A DNA stretch of 5,077 bases from Desulfurococcales archaeon. GTDB lineage: Archaea; Thermoproteota; Thermoprotei_A; Sulfolobales; NBVN01. Shown one piece after another: positions 1 through 5,058 of the stretch; position 1 is the first letter of the stretch; each line of letters starts with the position of its first letter. Where the stretch lies: NCBI GenBank assembly GCA_023255965.1, contig JAGDWE010000006.1, positions 1-5,077 of the forward strand. Reading direction: 5' to 3'. The translations under genes were made by a program, and so were the position numbers. The notes under the pieces are model-generated. The model did not search any database. It worked only from the letters and a program-made list of their open reading frames with translations, and was not told the origin of the DNA.

Positions 1-330
1 TTCACTGAGGCAAACCACCATCAAATACGCCGCAGGGTACGAGCTTACAAGCCATCCCCATCCCAAAGGCTGGGCTTTCAGTTGTAAACACATTGGTGGA
101 ACTAGCCCCCAATGCGGGTCTACAAGCTTAATCCACGCTCCATAGGACATATATGGAGATGAATACCTTAATCCGATGCCCTCAACACGTGATAAATCAT
201 CAAGGTAGGATCGTCCACAGCAAAATCCCATACCTCACCGCGAGTACCTAAAGAGGTCAGACGTTACCTAGGCAACAACCTTGTTTCCTCATAGCTCTTA
301 AAGACGTGACGAAGTTTTAAGTTTTTTAAG
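1..330. other. Left-flank region without an identifiable gene; possible decayed coding or mobile remnant
   Basis: I recognise no gene here. The segment is richer in GC than the genes that follow. On the minus strand a frame is open from an ATG at 231-229 to the window edge (77 codons, preceded by GGTGAGG), but its Trp- and Cys-rich translation and its use of CGA/CGT arginine codons do not resemble the neighbouring genes. On the plus strand another frame reads plausibly to about 240 but has stops at 6-8 and 126-128, as a decayed transposase tail might. Stem-forming repeats are CTCCATA (138-144) with TATGGAG (152-158), and TACCTT (164-169) with AAGGTA (202-207). A six-T run at 322-327 could end a plus-strand transcript. 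It could be a decayed insertion-sequence tail, an unrecognised RNA or part of a gene continuing to the left. Confidence 0.3.
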
Positions 331-333
331 CAG

Positions 334-354
334 GCATTAAAATATTTTTAATGC
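334..354 (+). promoter_or_regulatory. Promoter of the PhoH-KH gene with a perfect palindromic operator candidate
   Basis: GCATTAAAA (334-342) and TTTTAATGC (346-354) are perfect inverted arms around a TAT spacer. The AT-rich core AAAATATTTTTAA serves as the TATA box, so transcription would begin near 370, about 13 nt before the ATG at 383. A third copy of the half-site, GCATTAAA, follows directly at 353-360. A perfect palindrome on top of a TATA box is the usual arrangement for a dimeric archaeal repressor that blocks TBP, but AT-rich DNA also makes such repeats by chance, so the operator role is an inference. Confidence 0.5.
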
Positions 355-382
355 ATTAAATGACATAGTTACTTCGGGTGGG

Positions 383-1543
383 ATGGTGAAACTACTAGAA
401 GCTATAAAGCCCTTAACATCCGGCCAAGAGGAGCTGGTAAACGCCCTTAATAATAGTGAGTACGAAGTTGTTGGTATTTTCGGTCCTACAGGAACTGGTA
501 AGTCGCTATTTAGCTTAGCGTATGGTATAGATGCCTTAAATGATGGTAAGTTTAAGAAGTTGGTCGTAGTTAAGCCCATGATCGACGTAACGACCGGGGA
601 GGAATTAACTATAGCTAGGGCCGGTCCTCAATATATAGAATTAATTAAATCGTATGTAAGCGACGTATTGGGCTCATTCACGACGTGGGATAACATACTG
701 AAGTTGATTAATGATGGTAAATTGGTGTTTGTTGATAGCCATTACCTTAAGGGGAGGACGTTCGATGATTCGGTAGTATTCATAGATGATGCCCAGGCTA
801 TTAAAATCGAATCGCTCATAGAAGTTATATTAAGGGTTGGTAGGAACAGTAGGCTGATAGTTGCCGCCGACCCGATCTTCCAGGCACTTAGAGGCAAGGG
901 GTCCTCAGATGCCTCCCTAATATTGAGGGACGTCTTAGCTAGTGAAGCAAAAACCAAGGTCGTTGACCTAGGTATTAAGGACATAGTTAGAGCCGGTGCT
1001 AAGAGGGGTATTAAGCTAGTTATAGAGTACATAATGCGGAGTAGGCAGCTAAGTGAGCAGGAGGCTAAGGCTCTAGAAGTAATAAAAACCCATGCACCAG
1101 ATGCAGATATCATAACATTACTTGACTTAGATGAAGAGATAAAGAAATATAACTTACCCGTAGAACACGTGCCGAACATATTAGTTGTAACTAAGCAGGG
1201 GCACCTAGGGAGGTTAGTAGGGAAGGGCGGTGAGAGAATTAATGCCGTTGAGAAGGAATTAAATAAAAGAGTACGGGGTATAGAATTATCATTAGATTTC
1301 ACGCAACTTGTAAGGGCGTTACACCCCGTCTCGTGGATATGGAAGAGAATTAATGATGTTGACTTTGTAGGAGCCTACTTAGTCGTTAAGATAGAGGGCG
1401 ATGTCTTTGGCGCCTTTGTAGGACAGAAAGGAATGTATATAAGGTTCTTAGATAATACGTTGAGAAAATTACTAGGCGTTGGTATTAAGGTAATGACTGT
1501 TGAAGCATCTGAAGAACCTAGGAAAGGTAAGAAAAAGCGTTGA
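383..1543 (+). CDS. PhoH-like P-loop ATPase with C-terminal KH RNA-binding region
   Basis: A predicted cytoplasmic ATPase of the PhoH group within the P-loop helicase-like fold, 386 residues. The N-terminal half holds Walker A GPTGTGKS (residues 34-41), the PhoH-like RTFDDSVVFIDDAQ with Walker B (about 125-138) and the sensor-like VAADP (160-164). The C-terminal half is RNA-binding: a KH module with the GxxG loop in LVGKGGERI (about 278-286), and a second KH-like motif, FVGQKGMYIRF (about 345-355). The tail is basic (KGKKKR). Bacterial PhoH proteins lack this tail; ATPase-KH fusions are an archaeal arrangement. The combination suggests ATP-driven remodelling of RNA or ribonucleoprotein, but the substrate is unknown. 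I prefer the ATG at 383, preceded by GGGTGGG; a GTG follows directly at 386. The 3' end overlaps the convergent membrane-protein gene by 26 bp, so the two transcripts would be antisense there. Confidence 0.88.
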   Translation: MVKLLEAIKPLTSGQEELVNALNNSEYEVVGIFGPTGTGKSLFSLAYGIDALNDGKFKKLVVVKPMIDVTTGEELTIARAGPQYIELIKSYVSDVLGSFTTWDNILKLINDGKLVFVDSHYLKGRTFDDSVVFIDDAQAIKIESLIEVILRVGRNSRLIVAADPIFQALRGKGSSDASLILRDVLASEAKTKVVDLGIKDIVRAGAKRGIKLVIEYIMRSRQLSEQEAKALEVIKTHAPDADIITLLDLDEEIKKYNLPVEHVPNILVVTKQGHLGRLVGKGGERINAVEKELNKRVRGIELSLDFTQLVRALHPVSWIWKRINDVDFVGAYLVVKIEGDVFGAFVGQKGMYIRFLDNTLRKLLGVGIKVMTVEASEEPRKGKKKR

Positions 1544-2273
1544 AAATAAGCAGATAGATAAAGTACAACGAAGTAATTACATACGTCAAAATAGTCGACG
1601 TGGCTGGTATTAGGACCAGAGCGTCATATAATCTAAGCCCGCCTATCACTATCCTCTTAACGTCATGGAAAATAGCCCTCCTTATATTCATTAAATCAAC
1701 TCCCACTAAGATAGATATATAAGCAGCAACATATGAACATAACACAGCTAGATCGATATTCATGCCTGCAACTAATGTAGATAACACGGATATGAAGGTC
1801 GTAATGAGGGAGGTAACAAATATGGGTACAGCTAACCCAAGGCCTCTAATACCTATCGATAGCTTGTTAATTATCAAGATTAATAAAGTCACAATGGGTG
1901 CAAGCAAGATAAGCCCGCATACTCCGTAATTAAGCATCAAATACATCGAAATTAATGTAGCTATAGTCATCGGCGCTAATGTACCACCTAAATTTACCTC
2001 GATAGATACGTGTCTACTAACCTTAAAGCTCAATGGCTGCATTATATATTTGCTTCCCAGCTTAATCATACTTACCTTACGTAAATTACTAAGCATTACA
2101 GTGCTCATTACTTGAACATTAAACCTACCTAAGATGTAGATCGCTATGTTAATGAGCGCTGCCAATAACATAGAATCAGGAGCATTTAACCCTATTAACA
2201 GGAAAAGCTTGAAATGTGCGACCAGTACTAACGCGTTAACCGTGAACGCCATTAATGATACGCTAATACCCAT
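1518..2273 (-). CDS. DUF1614 family integral membrane protein
   Basis: A 251-residue, very hydrophobic protein with about six to seven predicted membrane segments (roughly residues 4-28, 34-49, 98-115, 118-136, 147-168, 175-192 and 218-247). I assign DUF1614 from an ordered set of motifs: VNLGGTLAP (93-101), the asparagine in INKLSIGIRG (135-144), LGLAVPIF (145-152), AYISILVGVDLMNI (184-197) and IGGLRLYDALVL (210-221), the last matching the family's IGGAGxxDGI-like signature in diverged form. The family is widespread in archaea and some bacteria; its biochemical role is not established. The ATG at 2273 is well supported because a TATA box is centred 26-27 bp upstream, which predicts a leaderless message. 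The gene is transcribed alone, diverges from the CitG-like gene and converges on the PhoH-KH gene, sharing its final 26 bp. Confidence 0.75.
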   Translation of the reverse strand: MGISVSLMAFTVNALVLVAHFKLFLLIGLNAPDSMLLAALINIAIYILGRFNVQVMSTVMLSNLRKVSMIKLGSKYIMQPLSFKVSRHVSIEVNLGGTLAPMTIATLISMYLMLNYGVCGLILLAPIVTLLILIINKLSIGIRGLGLAVPIFVTSLITTFISVLSTLVAGMNIDLAVLCSYVAAYISILVGVDLMNIRRAIFHDVKRIVIGGLRLYDALVLIPATSTILTYVITSLYFIYLLIFNAFSYLS

Positions 2274-2294
2274 TGGGTACGCCCTGATAATACT

Positions 2295-2315
2295 CCTTAT
2301 AAGGTGGACACCTTA
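2295..2315 (-). promoter_or_regulatory. Promoter of the DUF1614 gene with adjoining inverted repeat
   Basis: The TATA box lies within the palindrome CCTTATAAGG (2295-2304), centred 26-27 bp upstream of the ATG at 2273, so the transcript should start at or next to the start codon. Overlapping it on the upstream (BRE) side is a second perfect inverted repeat, TAAGGTG (2300-2306), a GA spacer and CACCTTA (2309-2315). A regulator bound there would compete with TFB/TBP. The promoter is well supported by its spacing; the operator role is inferred. Confidence 0.6.
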
Positions 2316-2367
2316 AATAAGCTACTGCTTAACCTATCCCCTAAACCTAAATAGCTTTGATAGTCGC

Positions 2368-2385
2368 TTAAACATCGTTTAATGC
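2368..2385. promoter_or_regulatory. Inverted repeat in the divergent intergenic region; operator candidate
   Basis: TTAAAC (2368-2373) and GTTTAA (2377-2382) are perfect arms around ATC. The right arm runs into TTTAATGC (2378-2385), the same 8-mer that forms a half-site of the palindrome in the PhoH-KH promoter (347-354). The repeat lies between the two divergent promoters, about 45 bp upstream of the TATA box of the CitG-like gene. A shared regulator is possible, but an AT-rich octamer can recur by chance. Confidence 0.25.
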
Positions 2386-2425
2386 ACCCAGTATATGCAA
2401 AATACCTGGCGGGATTATTATCGCT

Positions 2426-2435
2426 AGATATATAA
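2426..2435 (+). promoter_or_regulatory. TATA box of the CitG-like gene
   Basis: AGATATATAA is a good archaeal TATA element. With its centre near 2431, transcription should start close to 2455-2458. That falls on the TTG pair at 2452/2455 and just before the GTG at 2467, so the message is leaderless or nearly so and the sequence alone does not fix the start codon. Confidence 0.5.
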
Positions 2436-2451
2436 GATCCACTATAACTAG

Positions 2452-3306
2452 TTGTTGGGAGCTAAAGTGAGGCTTCTACGACACATCATCGATGCGTTGG
2501 ATTTAAGTGTATACTCATACGTAAAGCCCGGCGCTATTCATAGGTTCTCGCTTCAAGATGATGACCTCCATAGGTACGTTAGGGTCTTAACCTCATCCAT
2601 CCACTCATACTTAAGTGCAGCTGAGTTGGGCGAGCTGGTAGCCCGGGGAAGTCTTAGCTTCCCTTCGCTAGATATAGGCAGATTGATAACACAAAGCATC
2701 TCCTCCTCATTAAGATGGCTAGATAGGATCTATACTGTGGAACTACACTTAACCTTGCTACCATCAGTTACTGCAATCTCATACGCGTTCGCTGTCGACA
2801 AAGCAGCTCCGCTAAGTACGTTTAGAAAGGCTATTTTAAACATACTAAGTTCATCAAGTGTTAAGGATTCCTTAGAAGTTTATAACATAATTAAGGATCT
2901 CCCCGTACTCACCCCCGTAATTAGTGAGCTAGGTATTACCGAGGGGTACCTTAGGGTCAACTCTATGAATCTCTACAACCTTTATATAACCCTAGGCAGG
3001 AGGCTTTTGCCTATTGACGTCCTAGTCAATAAATTAGATATAATTATAGGAATGAGTAATAAATTCCTTAAAACGTACTACGAAACATTAGATTATAATA
3101 TAGCATCGGTAGCTGCGTACATTGACGGATTAGAAAAAGTTTTTGATACGCGAATAAAGGTTGACCTGGCTAAAGGACGCACGGCCATTAACGAGTTACT
3201 TAAGATAGATAAAGACCTTAAGTCGAAGGGAAAGGACTTTAATGAGATGATACCATTGTTGAATATTTCAATACTTTTATCGCTATGCATATTAGAAAGC
3301 AATTAA
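2452..3306 (+). CDS. Diverged CitG/MdcB-like (triphosphoribosyl-dephospho-CoA synthase family) protein
   Basis: A 284-residue, mostly helical protein with the N-terminal hallmark of the CitG/MdcB family, KPGAIHR at residues 25-31 (family form KPGxVxR). In citrate or malonate lyase systems this family makes 2'-(5''-triphosphoribosyl)-3'-dephospho-CoA from ATP and dephospho-CoA; many archaeal members lack such lyases and have no known role. The fold order seems kept: a helical stretch around 76-120, LEVYNIIKDL (141-150) and a helical C-terminus. Two signature motifs of active members are not recognisable: the GNTNxG-like segment (expected near YTVELH, 94-99) and the NPGTTADL-like segment (expected near NEMIPLLNIS, 264-273). 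It may therefore have lost or changed activity. No lyase genes lie nearby. I give the TTG at 2452 as start; GTG at 2467 is equally consistent with the promoter. The family call rests mainly on the N-terminal motif and overall pattern. Confidence 0.65.
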   Translation: MLGAKVRLLRHIIDALDLSVYSYVKPGAIHRFSLQDDDLHRYVRVLTSSIHSYLSAAELGELVARGSLSFPSLDIGRLITQSISSSLRWLDRIYTVELHLTLLPSVTAISYAFAVDKAAPLSTFRKAILNILSSSSVKDSLEVYNIIKDLPVLTPVISELGITEGYLRVNSMNLYNLYITLGRRLLPIDVLVNKLDIIIGMSNKFLKTYYETLDYNIASVAAYIDGLEKVFDTRIKVDLAKGRTAINELLKIDKDLKSKGKDFNEMIPLLNISILLSLCILESN

Positions 3307-3327
3307 ACACCTCCAATTAGGAATTAA

Positions 3328-3681
3328 TTACTTGCTCCCGCATAAATCCTTCAAGTAGGCAATTAATTTATTATAGGCGTCCACAACGACGTTAGGATCT
3401 ACAACCCTAAATTTGACATTTATCAGTTTGTAGGCGTCCACAACCTTATACCCAGCTAATTCTACGCGACCTACTTCAGGTACTTCTAATACGCTATATA
3501 ATAACCTACGGTCATCTACACTTAACTCATCACTTGCTTTATAGCACCATTCCAGCGCAGGTACGTCAGCACTAACTAATATTTCATCGCCTAGCTCTAT
3601 AATGGTAATTTTAATATGATTATCAATGATTATCTCCTTAAACCCCTTTAACTCCTTCAATATATCTCCATATTTATTCAA
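3328..3681 (-). CDS. Conserved-looking small hypothetical protein, second gene of a two-gene unit
   Basis: I do not recognise a family for this 117-residue, acidic, soluble-looking alpha/beta protein. It alternates short strands (EIIIDNHIKITIIEL, about 16-30; GRVELAGYKVV, about 71-81; INVKFRVV, about 87-94) with helices, and ends in an amphipathic helix before CGSK. It lies 23 bp downstream of the zinc-ribbon gene on the same strand and has no evident promoter of its own, so they are probably co-transcribed. The start is uncertain. No ATG or GTG is available in frame between the upstream stop and the first possible start, TTG at 3681. A second TTG lies seven codons in. Each is preceded by a GGAGAT Shine-Dalgarno-like motif, because TATGGAGAT occurs twice, 18 bp apart. 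The 3' end faces that of the CitG-like gene across 21 bp. Confidence 0.6.
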   Translation of the reverse strand: MNKYGDILKELKGFKEIIIDNHIKITIIELGDEILVSADVPALEWCYKASDELSVDDRRLLYSVLEVPEVGRVELAGYKVVDAYKLINVKFRVVDPNVVVDAYNKLIAYLKDLCGSK

Positions 3682-3690
3682 ATCTCCATA
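3664..3690 (-). repeat. Tandem TATGGAGAT repeat at the start of the 117-residue gene
   Basis: On the minus strand TATGGAGAT occurs at 3690-3682 and again at 3672-3664, 18 bp apart and therefore in phase. Each copy supplies a GGAG ribosome-binding-like motif just ahead of a TTG. The first copy lies upstream of the first possible start and the second inside the frame, where it encodes Tyr-Gly-Asp. It may be a small duplication that created alternative starts. Confidence 0.45.
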
Positions 3691-3704
3691 TGCGTATAAT
3701 CGCT

Positions 3705-3926
3705 TTAGATCGGGACCAACTCGCTTTTACAGTACGGACACCTGCCATGCAACCTATTATAATCAGCTAGGCAGAAATACGCATTTAGCGTATGTCCGCA
3801 CTTAGGACACGTATAAATGGCATTACTTCCTATTACTAACTTCCTGCTACATATACTACAATACCTAGTCACCCATCCTAAGTGTCCACACGCGTTATTA
3901 CCGAGAAGTTTAACCATAGGCCTCAC
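3705..3926 (-). CDS. Small Cys-rich zinc-ribbon protein
   Basis: A 73-residue protein with eight cysteines, mostly paired: C13-G-H15, C23xxC26, C40PKC43-G-H45, C52 and C63PYC66. The spacing fits at least one and probably two zinc-binding knuckle pairs, with C23/C26 pairing with C40/C43 as a rubredoxin-like ribbon, and C52 and/or H60 completing a second site with C63/C66. Such proteins are usually nucleic-acid- or protein-binding adaptors; no enzyme motif is visible and I cannot name a family. GTG at 3926 gives the longest frame. ATG at 3917, four codons in and preceded by GTGAGG, would give a 70-residue product (MVKLLGNNACGH) and is at least as likely. It probably heads a two-gene unit with the 117-residue gene downstream. 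A weak TATA-like GAAATAAG lies near 3958-3965. Confidence 0.65.
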   Translation of the reverse strand: MRPMVKLLGNNACGHLGWVTRYCSICSRKLVIGSNAIYTCPKCGHTLNAYFCLADYNRLHGRCPYCKSELVPI

Positions 3927-4018
3927 ATCCTACTACTCTACTCCATCTATCGACTTGCTTATTTCTCATGATCTCCCTACTTAGCTCATCCGTGCTCCAA
4001 ACATGTGTTGCAGATAAG

Positions 4019-4028
4019 TTTATAAATA
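4019..4028 (+). promoter_or_regulatory. Strong TATA box ahead of the candidate non-coding RNA
   Basis: TTTATAAATA is close to the ideal archaeal TATA box and is preceded by a purine-rich GATAAG in the BRE position. Its centre at about 4024 predicts transcription starting near 4048-4050, exactly where the self-pairing end of the candidate RNA begins. No plus-strand protein frame of useful length begins there. The metallophosphoesterase gene 200 bp downstream has its own TATA box, which argues that this promoter serves an RNA. Confidence 0.55.
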
Positions 4029-4046
4029 TTCATCCCCACACAATGG

Positions 4047-4208
4047 ATCACTACCTTTAAAGGCAGGAAGAGATCCCATGAAGCTCTTGCTGCATGCTTG
4101 ATATCGGAGTTGGGTTGGGGTGGCTCTAGCCGGACATGAGTTATCTGCTCCGGAGGTCGTCGGTGGGGGAGTCACCCTTCTCATATAACGAAATGCCTTG
4201 TAGCAGAT
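4047..4208 (+). ncRNA. Candidate structured non-coding RNA, class unknown
   Basis: A GC-rich island of about 165 nt stands in AT-rich surroundings behind a strong TATA box. Its ends pair: ATC (4047-4049), CTAC (4051-4054) and AAGGCA (4060-4065) match GAT (4206-4208), GTAG (4200-4203) and TGCCTT (4194-4199), giving 13 Watson-Crick pairs with a 5-nt bulge. Inside, GGGTGGCTCT (4118-4127) pairs with GGAGTCACCC (4168-4177): eight Watson-Crick pairs and two G-U pairs, extendable by one more wobble. That helix encloses CCGGA/TCCGG (4130-4134, 4149-4153). AAGAG/CTCTT (4069-4073, 4082-4086) forms a further hairpin. A five-T run at 4240-4244 could terminate it. Size and setting resemble the minimal RNase P RNA of Thermoproteaceae, but I do not see the P4 signature sequences (GAGGAAAGUC, ACAGAA), and it is neither a tRNA, 5S nor SRP RNA by its motifs. 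The strand rests on the promoter. Confidence 0.5.
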
Positions 4209-4220
4209 AGCTCTCATTGT

Positions 4221-4230
4221 TATTATAAAG
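4221..4230 (+). promoter_or_regulatory. TATA box of the metallophosphoesterase gene
   Basis: TATTATAAAG, centred near 4226, predicts a start near 4252, a few nucleotides before the GTG at 4260. The T-run at 4240-4244 that may end the upstream RNA lies between this box and the gene, which suggests separate transcription of the two units. Confidence 0.5.
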
Positions 4231-4259
4231 AACTAATAATTTTTATCGTTAATAATTTA

Positions 4260-5003
4260 GTGGATATCGTGATGAGGTTAGTTAAGATACTCGCTGTGGG
4301 TGATGTACATGGATTTAGACATCTTAACATACTTTTAGCATCGCTTAAAACTCTAATTAATATGAAGCCCGATCTAATAATATTTGCCGGCGATATGATT
4401 GATGGGGGTAATATAAGGGAATTGAGGACCATCATGGAGGGCATAGAAAGCAAGTTTAGTAATGTTCCAGTGATATCTGTCTTTGGCAATGAGGAATACC
4501 ACGAAGTTGAATCCGAATTAATTAGGGAATACCCTCATATAACATGGCTTAATGACTCAATAACTATCATATATGTCGACGAAGTTAAAGTAGGTATAGT
4601 AGGCAGTAGAGGAGCCCTTGAAAAGCTCACCCACTGGCAAAGAAAGAATAAACCCGTGCTTGAGAAGGTATATAGAGAGAGACCCCGCATTATAGAGAAC
4701 CTGATCAGGGAAGTAAAAAAAGAAGCCGATATAACTATTTATTTATCCCATTATGCTCCCACATTTATTACAGTGAGGGGGGAACCCGAAAGAATATTGC
4801 CATATATGGGCTCTAGGGATATCGAAGGAGTTCTAAGAAGGACCAAGCCGGATGTTGCCATACACGCGCATGCGCATAATGCTAGGATTTTAGAGGCAGT
4901 GCTAGATGGCGTGAGGATATACAATGTATCACTACCAGCCAGAAAAGGCGTAACAATGATAAATATCTCCCCTAAGAATTTAAGCGCCTTTATGAGCAAC
5001 TGA
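4260..5003 (+). CDS. Calcineurin-like metallophosphoesterase
   Basis: A 247-residue soluble phosphoesterase with the ordered two-metal motif set of the calcineurin-like superfamily: GDVHG (14-18; D15, H17), GDMID (44-48; D45), GNEE (76-79; N77), SHYAP (163-167; H164) and HAHAH (202-206; H204, H206). The enzyme would hydrolyse a phosphomonoester or phosphodiester in the cytoplasm; the substrate cannot be read from the sequence. Two motifs deviate. The usual GNH[E/D] is GNEE, losing the catalytic-acid histidine, and the usual GHxH glycine is alanine. The first would favour a modified mechanism or a diester-type substrate. Length is normal and there is no signal peptide. GTG at 4260 fits the promoter; ATG at 4272, four codons in, is an alternative that places the first strand (LVKILAVGD) closer to the N-terminus. 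The TGA stop is the first base triplet of the adjacent IS-like end, so the last residues may have been altered by an insertion. Confidence 0.88.
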   Translation: MDIVMRLVKILAVGDVHGFRHLNILLASLKTLINMKPDLIIFAGDMIDGGNIRELRTIMEGIESKFSNVPVISVFGNEEYHEVESELIREYPHITWLNDSITIIYVDEVKVGIVGSRGALEKLTHWQRKNKPVLEKVYRERPRIIENLIREVKKEADITIYLSHYAPTFITVRGEPERILPYMGSRDIEGVLRRTKPDVAIHAHAHNARILEAVLDGVRIYNVSLPARKGVTMINISPKNLSAFMSN

Positions 5004-5009
5004 CTTCCT

Positions 5010-5029
5010 CCTCGCCCTTTAGGGCGAGG
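5010..5029. repeat. Perfect 9-bp inverted repeat in the IS-like end
   Basis: CCTCGCCCT (5010-5018) and AGGGCGAGG (5021-5029) are perfectly complementary around TT. The hairpin is very GC-rich against the local background. It could also act as a transcription barrier for the phosphoesterase gene, which ends 7 bp before it. Confidence 0.85.
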
Positions 5030-5058
5030 CCTTCAGCCTACACCACCAACACGCACAT

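Noticed and set aside
190..210. Possible box C/D guide RNA on the minus strand (TGATGA at 203-198)
   Set aside because: No CTGA D or D' box lies at the proper distance; the nearest is about 120 nt away.
1..231. 77-codon minus-strand frame running off the left edge as a real partial gene
   Set aside because: It has a fair ribosome-binding motif, but its composition and codon use differ from all neighbours and it resembles no family I know; kept only as part of the region entry.
742..1302. 186-codon minus-strand frame inside the PhoH-KH gene
   Set aside because: The plus strand has clear Walker A, Walker B and KH motifs over the same bases; this is an antisense shadow.
3307..3327. Intrinsic terminator between the convergent CitG-like and 117-residue genes
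   Set aside because: The 21-bp gap has no T-run on either strand and no stable stem.
4047..4208. Identification of the structured RNA as RNase P RNA
   Set aside because: AAAGGCAGG and ACGAAATGCCTT loosely recall the two strands of P4, but the bulged U is absent and there is no room upstream for P1-P3 given the promoter, so I leave the class open.
4020..4217. 65-codon open frame on the minus strand within the GC-rich gap
   Set aside because: It lies wholly on the candidate RNA, has a Pro/Thr/Ser/Arg-rich translation with no recognisable fold, and the strong promoter points the other way.
4751..4999. 82-codon minus-strand frame over the end of the phosphoesterase gene
   Set aside because: It overlaps the SHYAP and HAHAH motifs of the real gene and has no start signals of its own.
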